A stretch of DNA of 64,000 nucleotides from NCBI RefSeq assembly GCF_023156385.1, contig NZ_JAKZAK010000001.1:124001-188000 (forward strand), read 5' to 3'. The position numbers were made by a program, and so were the translations under genes. Shown piece by piece: positions 1-8,626 of the stretch. The stretch comes from Marinobacter xestospongiae (lineage in GTDB: Bacteria; Pseudomonadota; Gammaproteobacteria; Pseudomonadales; Oleiphilaceae). The notes beneath the pieces are model-generated. The model was not told the origin of the DNA. It made no database searches and saw only the letters and a list, made by a program, of their open reading frames with translations. The stretch's first letter is position 1. Each line of letters starts with the position of its first letter.

Positions 1-81
1 TGTTGGCCCGTCGCCGGCCCGGTCCGGCGGACCAGGATCAGATCGTTCAGGCTTTGGCGCCTCTGTTTGAGTCTTTTCACC

Positions 82-105
82 TTCGGAGCTAATCAGAGAC
101 TCCCT
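82..105 (+). repeat. Solo end of the dispersed inverted-repeat element
   Basis: These 24 bases match the right terminal repeat of the element at 15831-16098 at 21 of 24 positions (core AATCAGAGACTCC versus AATCAGAGGCTCC). It lies just beyond the 3' end of the lipase foldase gene. No coding feature could be supported in bases 1-130 apart from this remnant. Confidence 0.5.
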
Positions 106-130
106 GGTCCAATAGGGCGTCCGGGCCTGT

Positions 131-1183
131 TCATAGCTCGGGTGACAGCGCCCGAACCCTCAGGGCTTCGGTGGCGGAAAAACGCTGTTCGATCAGCTGA
201 TCGATGGCGGCCTGTTGGGCTGCCGGCGGCAGTTCGGACTGGCGCAGACGGTTGCGGTCGGCGACAAAGGTGTCCAGGCGTTGCCGCCAGTACTGGCGCT
301 CGCGATCAAGTTCGGCCAGCCGGGCGGCGGCGTTGTCGCCCAGGGTCTGGGCCCGGAGCTGATAGAGCTCGGCCGGGCTGGCACCCTGGTCCCGAAGTTG
401 ACGGGTGTGTTGGTACAGCTCGGCGTGGCTGGTGACCCGCTGGCGGAGTTGGCGAAGTTCTGTCGGCAGCGAGTGCTCCAGGGCGGCCAGCGCCTGAGCT
501 CGCTGGTCCTCTTGTAGGCCAGGGTGTTGAGCGATCTCCATGTAGGTCAGCAGATGTTCGTCCTGGCGGCTCTCCAGCGCGAAGAACGCGCCCTGTTCGT
601 CGTCGTTGAATTGGGTGCCCCTCAGCGTCTGCAGGTGTTGCTGGCGCTGGCGGAGGGCTTCCAGATCAAATGCCCCTGTGGCCAGCCGCGGCGGTGTTGC
701 TCCGGCGAGGTCGTCCAGTGCCAGGCGATAGTCAATGTAGCGTGTCAGCAGGTTCCGGGCCTGGGCAAGGGCCTGGGGCTGGTCACCCAGTTCGTCGGAC
801 AGGGCCTGCTGGATGCGTGTCATGACCAGCTCGAGCGGCTCGTCGGTCAGACCGGCGAGGTAGAAATCAAACAGCCGTCGCATGTCGGGGGTTGGCCGCA
901 GGTTGCCGTCGCTGTCCACCGCAAGCCGAAAGCGGGGCTGCGCATCAGCCAGGTGCGGGGGCAGTGGTGGCAGCGGCTTAGGCTGCGATGACTGTGGTGA
1001 AGAGGAGACCAGAATCTCGCCGGAAACCCCGGCGCCCTGGCTGATTGGGTGTGCTGGCCTCTCGGTAAGTGGGGAGGAGGATAATGGCACGTTGCCCGGT
1101 TGTGCGGTCTGTTGCAGCCACAGGCCCAGCATCAGACCCAAGCTGGTGACCGTAAGTGCGAGTAGCTGAGTTCGGGTCGGCAT
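131..1183 (-). CDS. lifO: Lipase-specific foldase (lipase chaperone), inner-membrane anchored
   Basis: A 350-residue steric chaperone that folds the secreted lipase in the periplasm before export by the type II system. The N terminus has one hydrophobic anchor (about residues 7-24), then a Pro/Ser-rich linker (about 30-80) and a helical Gln/Arg/Leu-rich body. The family signature is visible at about 102-115 (RRLFDFYLAGLTDE, matching the RxxFDYFLSA-type motif of Lif proteins). Length and layout match known foldases. It lies 68 bp downstream of the lipase gene on the same strand, the usual lip-lif order. The start is supported by a GGAGGAG ribosome site that follows directly on a strong intercistronic hairpin. 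Confidence 0.93.
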   Translation of the reverse strand: MPTRTQLLALTVTSLGLMLGLWLQQTAQPGNVPLSSSPLTERPAHPISQGAGVSGEILVSSSPQSSQPKPLPPLPPHLADAQPRFRLAVDSDGNLRPTPDMRRLFDFYLAGLTDEPLELVMTRIQQALSDELGDQPQALAQARNLLTRYIDYRLALDDLAGATPPRLATGAFDLEALRQRQQHLQTLRGTQFNDDEQGAFFALESRQDEHLLTYMEIAQHPGLQEDQRAQALAALEHSLPTELRQLRQRVTSHAELYQHTRQLRDQGASPAELYQLRAQTLGDNAAARLAELDRERQYWRQRLDTFVADRNRLRQSELPPAAQQAAIDQLIEQRFSATEALRVRALSPEL

Positions 1184-1197
1184 TGGACGGCTCCTCC

Positions 1198-1222
1198 CCC
1201 CCCGGCCGAAATTGCCGGGGGG
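1198..1222 (-). promoter_or_regulatory. Intercistronic GC hairpin between lipase and foldase
   Basis: A perfect 9-bp stem (CCCCCCGGC pairing with GCCGGGGGG, 7-base loop) lies between the lipase stop and the foldase start. On the minus strand it ends right at the GGAGGAG ribosome site of the foldase and has no T-tract. It therefore looks more like an mRNA-stability or translation-limiting element than a terminator. It could set the lipase-to-foldase ratio; that role is inference. Confidence 0.55.
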
Positions 1223-1251
1223 CTTTGATTATGAGTGGCTCCTTGATGAAC

Positions 1252-2214
1252 TCAGAGACCGGCCTGTTTCAGGCGTACCGCGTGATTGCGGAACAGGGTC
1301 TCGGGCCGGGTCTCGAACAGTGACACCATACCCAGGACGTGGTTGTTCACATCAATGTGATTCATGGTGTAGTTGTCCTTGATCACCTGGCCAAAATGGC
1401 TGGAGCAGCGGCCGGTGACGCCGTCGTTGGCCTCCTCGAAGGCCAGGCTGGTGGCGCCAAACAGCGCATCGGACAGGTCCAGGCCCGTGGTGAAGGTGGC
1501 GGTGCCACTCCAGGAGTAAAGACGGATCGGGTGGCCATTGATGGTGACTTCCGCCGGCCCTTCGCCGCAGGCGGATTCCGGCACCCCGGCGGGGAACTGG
1601 GCGTTGAAAGCAGCGGAGCCGTCGCTGTTGAACTCGGCCAGCATGGCGTTGACATCGGCACGGTCATGGCGGTTGTCGGACAGCAGGTTGACCAGATTGC
1701 CAACGGCGTTGGAGAAGGCCTCGAAGGTGATGCCCCGCAATGTACCTTCCGGTGCAATGCCTGTTGCCACATCCGCCAGCGGCGACCCTTTGTGGGGGGA
1801 GTGGGCGGTGGACACCGAGGCGACCAGGTCTGGTCGGACATTCATGACATAGCGGGAGGTGAGGCCTCCCTGGCTGTGGCCAATCAGGTTGAACTTCTCA
1901 ATCTGTCCGTTGGACGCCGCGCGGATCTCCTCGAGTTGCTCGATCAGCCGTTCACCGCGCATGGCGGAACTGTCGAAGGCGTTGATCCTGGGGATGAATA
2001 CCGTCGCGCCCTCGGACTCCAGTGCGGCGGGAATGCGGTACCAGTAATCCACCCCTGCGATGGTGTCGAAGGCGAAGATGCCTGGCACCAGCACGATCGG
2101 GTGACGGGTTTCGGCGTCGTTGCGATCAAACCAGTTACTGAAGAAACCGGCCTGGGCGGGCAGGGTGGCGGTCATGCCGGCTGCGGCAGCAGCGGCGATC
2201 ATTACTTTTCTCAT
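1252..2214 (-). CDS. lipA: Secreted triacylglycerol lipase (family I, foldase-dependent)
   Basis: A 320-residue extracellular lipase that hydrolyses long-chain acylglycerols. It has a signal peptide (about 1-22, ending ALPAQA-like), the oxyanion region VLVPGIF at 41-47, and the nucleophile elbow GHSQGG with Ser114. The predicted triad partners are Asp264 (in NDG) and His286 (in MNH), with Asp288 as a likely calcium ligand. Cys216 and Cys270 are placed like the disulfide of Pseudomonas lipases. All family I.1/I.2 landmarks are present, so it should be active. The foldase gene follows on the same strand. An AraC-type regulator is divergent across a 284-bp gap that must hold the promoter. Confidence 0.94.
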   Translation of the reverse strand: MRKVMIAAAAAAGMTATLPAQAGFFSNWFDRNDAETRHPIVLVPGIFAFDTIAGVDYWYRIPAALESEGATVFIPRINAFDSSAMRGERLIEQLEEIRAASNGQIEKFNLIGHSQGGLTSRYVMNVRPDLVASVSTAHSPHKGSPLADVATGIAPEGTLRGITFEAFSNAVGNLVNLLSDNRHDRADVNAMLAEFNSDGSAAFNAQFPAGVPESACGEGPAEVTINGHPIRLYSWSGTATFTTGLDLSDALFGATSLAFEEANDGVTGRCSSHFGQVIKDNYTMNHIDVNNHVLGMVSLFETRPETLFRNHAVRLKQAGL

Positions 2215-2498
2215 GGTCTTCCCTTGTTCAATTGTTGTTGTTTGGTGTGGCCACCGGCTGATCCTATGTTGCCGTGTCAGCTGGCGAGCGGATGGTGACT
2301 ACCGGACGGGAAGGCCCGATACCATCAGTGAGCGATACCATAGGGCAGGGGCACAGCGGGCTTCTTGTAAGAACTGATAACGGTTACCCGCAGTGATCGG
2401 AAACGTGGCTCAGGTCACGAATGTGCATGAACGCTGGCGGCAGGGTGTCGGGTTTCGGCTAAGCTCGGCACACTGGTCCAACAACGAAAAAACCGACT

Positions 2499-3317
2499 AT
2501 GACGATGGCCCACCCATCGCCCGACTGCGCCCTCTACCTCTGGCCACGGCGGACCGTGTACGTGGGGCGTCTGGCCCGGCCCATAGAGTTCAACCTGGCA
2601 GCCGCTTCACTGACCGTCGCGCTGGACGGGTTGCTGCAGTACCAGACTCCGGACATGCCCGGTCCTGGCTATTGCACCAGTCTGTTACTGAAGCCCGGGG
2701 AGCGGGTACGGGTCGATGCTGGCGACCGGCTTATTGGCACCTGCTACCTGGATGCGCTGGGACAGGATCATGCCCTGCTCGAACCCCGTATGCTTGAGTG
2801 CGACGCCGGTGTCTGTCAGCGGGTGCCTGGAGAGCAAGAGTTCCAGCGTTTGTTCCGACAAATGCTTGACCCGGGCATCGCTGCCAGCGAAGGGTTCCGC
2901 ACTCTGGAGACGCTGATCAACCCGGGCGCCATCCCCTATCCAGTGGTGGATGACCGGGTTGCCCGGGTGGTGTCGCTGATTCACCAGTCCGTGGCACAGA
3001 ACTGCCCGGTCACCGAACTCGCCGGGGCCGTCAATCTGTCTGCTCCACGACTGGTACAGCTCTTCCGCCAGCAGGTGGGGGTGCCGATCCGACGCTACCG
3101 CCAATGGCACCGGCTGTTCGTCACCGCGATACGGGTGGCCCGGGGCTGGTCACTGACCGAAGCCGCGCTGGAAGCGGGGTTCACCGATTCCGCGCATCTG
3201 TCTCATACCTTCCGAGCCATCATCGGCCTGCGCCCATCCGATATCTTCACGGCTTTGGCCAGAGCCAGGTTGGTGGTGGATGAGGGCATCGACAAAGACC
3301 TGGAGGCCTCGGTTTGA
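2499..3317 (+). CDS. AraC-family transcriptional regulator
   Basis: A 272-residue regulator. The N-terminal half (about 1-150) is a ligand or oligomerisation domain I cannot assign. The C-terminal third (about 160-255) holds the two helix-turn-helix units of AraC proteins, including VTELAGAVNLSAPRLVQLFR and the conserved second-helix region EAALEAGFTDSAHLSHTFR. It is divergent from the lipase operon, so control of lipase is plausible but inferred. No strong ribosome site precedes the first ATG, and an in-frame ATG two codons later is an alternative start. Confidence 0.85.
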   Translation: MTMAHPSPDCALYLWPRRTVYVGRLARPIEFNLAAASLTVALDGLLQYQTPDMPGPGYCTSLLLKPGERVRVDAGDRLIGTCYLDALGQDHALLEPRMLECDAGVCQRVPGEQEFQRLFRQMLDPGIAASEGFRTLETLINPGAIPYPVVDDRVARVVSLIHQSVAQNCPVTELAGAVNLSAPRLVQLFRQQVGVPIRRYRQWHRLFVTAIRVARGWSLTEAALEAGFTDSAHLSHTFRAIIGLRPSDIFTALARARLVVDEGIDKDLEASV

Positions 3318-3364
3318 CTCCAGCCATCTTTGGTCTTCAGAGGCGCCCTCTACTCGGAGCAGGC

Positions 3365-4738
3365 TCAGGAACGTGCACGCTGGCAGACGGTGTGCCAGTC
3401 CACCGCATTGACCAGATCACCGTTGCGGAACACTGTCCTGAGTTCGTTGCTGCGTCCTGCCAATGCCTCCGCTCGCACCGTGCTGAAACGGTCACCGTCG
3501 CGAATCAGCGCCAGGCGCCCCCGCTTGGAGCGTTTGCCCGGGTCGGTGATCGGGTCTTTGTAGATGTCCCGCCATTGTTCGCCGACCTGGATGGCCGAGG
3601 CCTTCATGGCGAACTTCTGGGTATCCCGGTTGAGTTTCTGCAGCAGTTCGGCGCCCATGCCGAAGGCGATGTTGTCTGCACTCAGGCCTCTGGCCGTCAT
3701 GGCGGCAAGGATGGCGGCGATACTGTCGGTATTGATGCCATCGCCCTGGATCACCCGCACAAACGGCGGTAATACCCGATAGCCTTTGTGGTTGGTGGTA
3801 AAGCCGAATCGGGCCATCAGCCGTTCAATGACTTCGGGAACAATCGCCACCGGCTCGCCGGAATCCGGCCGCACCACAAGCGTGCCGCCATTTTGGATGA
3901 CCTGCTCCCTCAGGGTGTCGCCCCAGAGATTGTCGATAGCGTTCCACAGGTCATAGGAGTCGCTGACCACGGCCACCGTACGACCATCTCCGCCAAACTG
4001 TTCCAGCATGTTGGCGTAGGCGGCGGCCTCGCCGTCCCGGCCCCAACTGGTCATGGTGCTGTGCTCTGCCGCCGGGATTGAGAAACCGGCCATGTCGGCC
4101 TGGTAATAGCGCCGCGCTGCGACAATCGCCGACAGGTTATCCGTTCCGGCAAAACTCAGCAGGTGGGCCATGCCGCCGAGTGCAGCGGTTTCTTCCGAGC
4201 TGGTACCGCGGGCTCCGAAATCGTGCAGTTTGAAGTCGAGACCGTCCAGGCTGTCACTGGTCTGAGTCATGACGCTTTCGATAATGTCTCGACAGGCTCT
4301 GGCACGGGTGGCCACGGTGGTGGGGTACCACACAGCGCGCAGCAGGGCGGTCTCAATATAGCTGCTGAGCCAGGCGCAGTTGGGGTCGGTGTTGACCACC
4401 TGAGCCAGTACATTGCCCGTCGGGACCACTGTTCCCTCCGGCGCCGCTTCAATCTCGATCGGTAAATAGCCCTGGTAGGCATCGCGGATGTACTCCCAGC
4501 CAGTCCGGTTGAACGGTACGCCGTGGGCACGGCAGAGGGTGTCGGCTTCATCTATGTCGGCGGTGGTGATCGGCCGGCTGAGGTACTCCTTCAGGAACGC
4601 CTGCAGGCCAAAGAATACGGTTTCAGGGTAGGCGCCACCCCGGGATTCGATGTAGCTGGAGATGAAGCGGGTATCCGCCGGGTATTGCAGGAAGTGTGAG
4701 GTCTTGTAGGAATCGGTGTTCAGAATCAGGTTACGCAT
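3365..4738 (-). CDS. nadV: Nicotinamide phosphoribosyltransferase
   Basis: A 457-residue enzyme making NMN from nicotinamide and PRPP, the first step of the two-step NAD salvage route. Recognisable blocks shared with human NAMPT include TDSYKTSHFLQYP near the N terminus, DFGARG in the middle, RPDSGEP, and a C-terminal stretch with RVIQGDG, IAFGMG, LLQKLNRD and KRSKRGRLAL. The start at 4738 is chosen because GGAGG precedes it and the protein then begins MRNLILNTDSYKTSH as family members do; a longer frame upstream has no homologous residues. It acts with NadM encoded upstream. It has its own promoter gap carrying a putative NrtR operator. Confidence 0.95.
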   Translation of the reverse strand: MRNLILNTDSYKTSHFLQYPADTRFISSYIESRGGAYPETVFFGLQAFLKEYLSRPITTADIDEADTLCRAHGVPFNRTGWEYIRDAYQGYLPIEIEAAPEGTVVPTGNVLAQVVNTDPNCAWLSSYIETALLRAVWYPTTVATRARACRDIIESVMTQTSDSLDGLDFKLHDFGARGTSSEETAALGGMAHLLSFAGTDNLSAIVAARRYYQADMAGFSIPAAEHSTMTSWGRDGEAAAYANMLEQFGGDGRTVAVVSDSYDLWNAIDNLWGDTLREQVIQNGGTLVVRPDSGEPVAIVPEVIERLMARFGFTTNHKGYRVLPPFVRVIQGDGINTDSIAAILAAMTARGLSADNIAFGMGAELLQKLNRDTQKFAMKASAIQVGEQWRDIYKDPITDPGKRSKRGRLALIRDGDRFSTVRAEALAGRSNELRTVFRNGDLVNAVDWHTVCQRARS

Positions 4739-4837
4739 GACGGAAATCCTCCGTTCAGTGGTGTTCGGCGCTGGTCTATCCGGCGCCGTTGGCAGCGCTC
4801 CGCTGCACGGGTTTGTTTGCTGCCCGATGAAGCTATA

Positions 4838-4855
4838 TTGGCCTAGAGCCACTAA
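4838..4855 (-). promoter_or_regulatory. Putative NrtR operator upstream of nadV
   Basis: An 18-base site TTGGCCTAGAGCCACTAA containing the inverted repeat TGGC-N5-GCCA. It matches 16 of 18 bases of the site at 6038-6055 in the nadM/nrtR divergent region. It lies about 100 bp upstream of nadV. The only known shared control for these genes would be NrtR; binding is inferred. Confidence 0.6.
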
Positions 4856-4894
4856 TTAGGTCAAGCTTTATTTCCCTGAGTTGTCCGGTGGCCG

Positions 4895-5953
4895 TCAGGC
4901 GGCCCCGATCAGGTCCTGGATAATGAAGTAGTGGTCTTCAAACATGGTTTGGGGATCGAGTTCCGCCAGTGGCACCCAGCGCGCCGTGCGGGCGTCGTCG
5001 CCGCCTTTTACCCTGGGCAGCTCTGCCTGAGGCGCCAATTCAAAGTAGAAACCATGGGTGATGGTGCGGCCCCGAGCGGAACGGTATGGGTCGTCGTACA
5101 CCCGTTGTTGGCGGATAGAGCCTTTCAGCACCGGTGCTGGCACCTTGAGACGGGTTTCTTCCCGTAACTCTCGCAGGCAGGCGTCCAGCAGGCGCTCACC
5201 GGGGTCGACAAAGCCGCCGGGCAGCGCCCAGAGCCCCTTGCCCGGATTGGCCCGGCGTTCCACCAGCAGGATATGACCGGACTGCACCACCGCGCCGTCC
5301 ACGGTCACAAACGTAGGTTCGTATGGTGCTGATTCCCAGGCCGACTGGTACTTGCGAACAAACGCCAGTTCATCCCGCACCTGCTGGTAGCCCGGATTGG
5401 TGCTGGCAAAGTCTGCTAGCCAGGCGACCACTTCCGGAGGCAGTACACCGCTGTCACGCAGTTGCGGCAGCAGAGTTGCCGGTTCATCGCTGAAGAATCG
5501 CTCCCGTAAAGGGGTTGCGCTGATGTTCTCAAGGTTGTCCACCGACAGGCTGGACCACTGCGGAAACAGGTTCAGGTAGAAGCCGGTGGCGTCCTTCCTG
5601 TGGCCGATCAGTGCGGTTTTCATTGCCCGGTGGGGGGTGGTGTAGTGGGCGGTGGCCAGGCCGGCGACGGTGGCCTGGACGTTCCGCACCCAGACCTCAT
5701 CGTTGTAGGGCGCGTCCATCAGCGGCAGGCACAGCAGGCGGCTGTTTTCCTCGCTGGTGAGACAGGCTCTCACCATCTGCTCCCGCTCCTGATGGGTCCA
5801 GGGATTGCGGGCATTGCGGGCCTGCCAGGCGGAGCCGATCAGCAGAATCAGTTTGTCAGCCTGCTCCAGACCGGAGCGGATAACGTGAAGGTGACCGCTG
5901 TGCAGGGGTTGAAAACGACCAATAAACACCGTGAAATCGAAAGCACGTTGCAT
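4895..5953 (-). CDS. nadM: Bifunctional NMN adenylyltransferase / Nudix hydrolase
   Basis: A 352-residue fusion. The N-terminal domain (about 5-180) is a nucleotidyltransferase with GRFQPLHSGH at 12-21 (HxGH motif) that adenylates NMN to NAD. The C-terminal domain (about 205-350) is an ADP-ribose-pyrophosphatase-type Nudix hydrolase with an intact box at 246-269, including GERLLDACLRELREETRL. The fusion is the known NadM-Nudix type. The gene is divergent from nrtR and followed by nadV on the same strand. Together the two enzymes form a complete nicotinamide-to-NAD salvage path plus a house-cleaning hydrolase for ADP-ribose. Confidence 0.95.
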   Translation of the reverse strand: MQRAFDFTVFIGRFQPLHSGHLHVIRSGLEQADKLILLIGSAWQARNARNPWTHQEREQMVRACLTSEENSRLLCLPLMDAPYNDEVWVRNVQATVAGLATAHYTTPHRAMKTALIGHRKDATGFYLNLFPQWSSLSVDNLENISATPLRERFFSDEPATLLPQLRDSGVLPPEVVAWLADFASTNPGYQQVRDELAFVRKYQSAWESAPYEPTFVTVDGAVVQSGHILLVERRANPGKGLWALPGGFVDPGERLLDACLRELREETRLKVPAPVLKGSIRQQRVYDDPYRSARGRTITHGFYFELAPQAELPRVKGGDDARTARWVPLAELDPQTMFEDHYFIIQDLIGAA

Positions 5954-6037
5954 GCAGCAAGCTCCTTGCTGGTGAATCTTGCGGCCGGTCTGTCCGGCCG
6001 TCTTGGTTTCCAGTTCTGGGCTGGAACTGTGTTATTG

Positions 6038-6055
6038 TTGGCATAAAGCCACTAA
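6038..6055 (+). promoter_or_regulatory. Putative NrtR operator in the nadM-nrtR divergent region
   Basis: An 18-base site TTGGCATAAAGCCACTAA with TGGC-N5-GCCA symmetry, 16 bp upstream of the nrtR start. Placed here it could repress both divergent transcripts. The near-identical site at 4838-4855 before nadV supports its reality. Confidence 0.65.
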
Positions 6056-6071
6056 ATTGCAAGGGGAGCCC

Positions 6072-6815
6072 ATGGCCAACAGCGACAGCATGGATGAACA
6101 ACACTACCTGGCGAACTACCAGGCTGGTGACTATTCAAGCCCATTGGTGACGGTGGATGTCGCCATCTTCACTCTGATTGAGGGCCAGCTTCATGTGTTG
6201 CTGGTGCAGCGGGGCAACCATCCGGCCCAAGGCCGCTGGGCGTTGCCCGGTGGCTTTATCAACACCGACAGTGACCTGGATCTCAGTGAGGCGGCCGGCC
6301 GCAAGCTGCATGAGAAAACCGGCATCAATGCCCCCTACCTGGAACAAGTCTGCACCAGTGGCGACGCCAGCAGAGACCCCCGTGGCTGGTCGGTCACTGT
6401 GCTGTATATGGCGCTGATGGCTCACGCTCCCACCGCGGAATTCGTCGAGACTGTCACCGGTGCCCGTTGGTGGCCGCTGTCATCGGCTCAGCAACAGCAC
6501 CTTGCCTTCGACCACAACCATCTGCTGGAGGCTGCCCGCCAACGGCTCAGCAGCAAGACTGCCTATACAGTACTGCCCATCCACACCCTGGATGAACCGT
6601 TCACCCTGACCCAATTGCAGCAGGCCTTCGAGGAAGTGCTCGGCGCACCACTGGAGAAGAAGTCCTTCCGCCGCCGCATCCTCAGCGCCGACATCCTGGA
6701 GGAGTCCGGTGAAGCCCCGCCGCCCGGAGGCCGCGGCCGTCCCGCTGCGTTATTCCGCCCCAAAGCCGGTCTGGAAGATCACGCCTTTGTGCGGGTGGTG
6801 GGGGAGGGAAGGTAA
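6072..6815 (+). CDS. nrtR: NrtR, Nudix-related transcriptional repressor of NAD metabolism
   Basis: A 247-residue repressor with an N-terminal Nudix-fold domain (about 22-155) and a C-terminal winged helix (about 165-225, FTLTQLQQAFEEVLG then SFRRRI). The Nudix signature is degenerate: the catalytic REUxEE segment reads RKLHEKTG (77-84), losing two acidic residues. This is typical of NrtR, which senses ADP-ribose or related nucleotides instead of hydrolysing them. The start at 6072 follows AAGGGGAG with good spacing; upstream in-frame codons would run through the operator. It is divergent from nadM and most likely autoregulated. Confidence 0.9.
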   Translation: MANSDSMDEQHYLANYQAGDYSSPLVTVDVAIFTLIEGQLHVLLVQRGNHPAQGRWALPGGFINTDSDLDLSEAAGRKLHEKTGINAPYLEQVCTSGDASRDPRGWSVTVLYMALMAHAPTAEFVETVTGARWWPLSSAQQQHLAFDHNHLLEAARQRLSSKTAYTVLPIHTLDEPFTLTQLQQAFEEVLGAPLEKKSFRRRILSADILEESGEAPPPGGRGRPAALFRPKAGLEDHAFVRVVGEGR

Positions 6816-6819
6816 TCCT

Positions 6820-7731
6820 TCACTCATCCCAATACGGTTCATCCCCTCCCAGGTACTCCAGCGCAAACTCCAGGAACACCCGTACCTTCGCCGGTAGATA
6901 CTGCCGCTCGGGAAAAACCGCATACAGAGTGTGGTCGGGGATGCGGTGGGTCGGGAACAGGTCAACCAACTGCCCCGATTTAACCAGGGGGCCGGCGACA
7001 AAGGTTGGCAGCCGGCCGACACCGATGCCTTCGAGGACGGCGGCAAGGATCGCTTCGCTGTTGTTGACGCGATAGCTGCCGGTTACTTCAACGGTTTCTG
7101 CAGCTCCATCGTGCTCAAACGTCCAGATATTGGCGTCCCGGGAGTAGCTGAACAAAATACAGTTGTGTTCGGTCAGGTCGGCAGGGGTGCGCGGCAGTGG
7201 GTGCTCCTGACCGTAATCCGGTGATGCAAAGACGGCCTGTCTCAATGGCGCCAGCTTGCGGGCCACAAGTGCCGAATCCGGCAGCCCACCGAAGCTGCTC
7301 CGAATGGCAATGTCGATGCCGTCGGCAACCAGGTCCACAGGGCGGTCGTCCATTATGAGCTCGATATCGAGCTTGGGGTAACGCTTCAGGAGCTTGGGGA
7401 TCAGCGGGGCAATGTGGAGCCGTCCAAAGGACATAGGGCTGCTGATCTTCAGCTTGCCCTGAGGTTCCCCCTGCAGCTGTGCAACAGCGTCCTCCGCCTG
7501 ACTCGCTGCCCGCAATGCCTGTTCCGCGTGTTCGAAATAGCGTTCCCCGGCTTCCGTCAGGCTGAGCTTGCGTGTGGTCCGGTAGAGGAGGCGAACGCCA
7601 AGCTCCTGCTCGAGCTGGTTGATGCGTTTGCTCACCGCCGACTTGGAAACACCGAGTGCGCGCGCCGCCGCTGAAAACCCACCGCCCTTCACCACCGCAA
7701 CAAAGGCTGGAATGGCCCCGAATCCGTTCAT
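6820..7731 (-). CDS. LysR-family transcriptional regulator
   Basis: A 303-residue LysR protein. The winged helix-turn-helix occupies about 5-63 (GGFSAAARALGVSKSAVSKRI is the DNA-reading part) and a periplasmic-binding-like co-inducer domain about 90-290. It converges on nrtR with a 4-bp gap and is divergent from the NAD(P)-binding oxidoreductase at 7901, which is its likely target. The 169-bp divergent gap is AT-rich close to the LysR start. Confidence 0.88.
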   Translation of the reverse strand: MNGFGAIPAFVAVVKGGGFSAAARALGVSKSAVSKRINQLEQELGVRLLYRTTRKLSLTEAGERYFEHAEQALRAASQAEDAVAQLQGEPQGKLKISSPMSFGRLHIAPLIPKLLKRYPKLDIELIMDDRPVDLVADGIDIAIRSSFGGLPDSALVARKLAPLRQAVFASPDYGQEHPLPRTPADLTEHNCILFSYSRDANIWTFEHDGAAETVEVTGSYRVNNSEAILAAVLEGIGVGRLPTFVAGPLVKSGQLVDLFPTHRIPDHTLYAVFPERQYLPAKVRVFLEFALEYLGGDEPYWDE

Positions 7732-7900
7732 CTATTCGCCCTATTGTGGAATTTTAATCAACAGTAATTTTCCATTCTAGTGGATTATCGATTTTTGGGA
7801 AACGGGATAAAGTTCTCTGCGTCAACCAACGGGCCCGTCGCGGGCCGCAAGGGCGGCGTAGAGCGCCACCTCGAAATCATATTCAAAAGGAGTTCCTCCA

Positions 7901-8542
7901 ATGAAAATTACCGTACTGGGTGCCGCAGGAAACGTAGGTCGTCGGGTTGTCGCGGAGGCGCTTGCCCGAGGGCATGAGGTGTCAGCGGTTGTTCGTGATG
8001 CCCGGACTTTTGAGGCGTTGCCGGAGGCTGCCATTGCCAAGGCGGGCGATGCTACCGACCCGTTTGACGTTGCCAGGCTGACGGCGGGCCAGGATGTTGT
8101 CGTTAACGCGACCCGGCCGCCGGCGGGTGATCGCGAACGAGTGTTTGAGTTCACCCGGTCGCTGATGTCCGGGGTTGCCCGGAGCAAGGTTCGGCTGATT
8201 GTGGTCGGTGGTGCTGCAACCCTGACCGTGCCCGGGACGGGCGGTCGAACGGTGATGGAAGATGCGAGCTATTTGCCGGTCTCAGCTCGACACATTGGTC
8301 GGGCCAGTGCCGATCAGCAGGAGGCCTGCCAGGCAGAAAGCACGGTGGACTGGGTTTACCTCAGCCCGCCTGCAAATCTGGTTGCCGGCGAGCGGACCGG
8401 TCAATACCGCCTGGGCACGGACGAACTGGTCGTTGATTCCGATGGCAACTCCAGTATCTCCATTGAGGATTTGGCTGTCGCCCTGATCGACGAGGCGGAA
8501 GCCCCTCGACATCACCAGCAACGATTCACGGTCGCCTACTGA
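7901..8542 (+). CDS. NAD(P)-binding atypical short-chain reductase (NmrA/YwnB-like)
   Basis: A 213-residue Rossmann protein with the dinucleotide motif LGAAGNVGRR at 6-15 and the atypical-SDR pattern VVNATRPP after the second strand. No YxxxK catalytic pair is evident, so it may sense or reduce a quinone or similar small molecule; the substrate is unknown. Ribosome site AAAGGAG lies just upstream of the ATG. The divergent LysR gene suggests inducible expression, as in many quinone and electrophile response pairs. Confidence 0.8.
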   Translation: MKITVLGAAGNVGRRVVAEALARGHEVSAVVRDARTFEALPEAAIAKAGDATDPFDVARLTAGQDVVVNATRPPAGDRERVFEFTRSLMSGVARSKVRLIVVGGAATLTVPGTGGRTVMEDASYLPVSARHIGRASADQQEACQAESTVDWVYLSPPANLVAGERTGQYRLGTDELVVDSDGNSSISIEDLAVALIDEAEAPRHHQQRFTVAY

Positions 8543-8626
8543 TTGCCAGGCAGAGCGACGTCAGAGGCTCTTTTTTGATCTCTATCGACCTGTTTGTGAA
8601 CTTGTACCTGATCACCGGAGTGAACC

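Noticed and set aside
1236..1260. Possible further copy of the repeat end at the lipase stop codon
   Set aside because: Only about half the bases align and part of it is coding, so similarity may be chance.
3318..3364. Segment TTTGGTCTTCAGAGGCGCC resembling the inner part of the repeat family
   Set aside because: Too short and too diverged to separate from chance.
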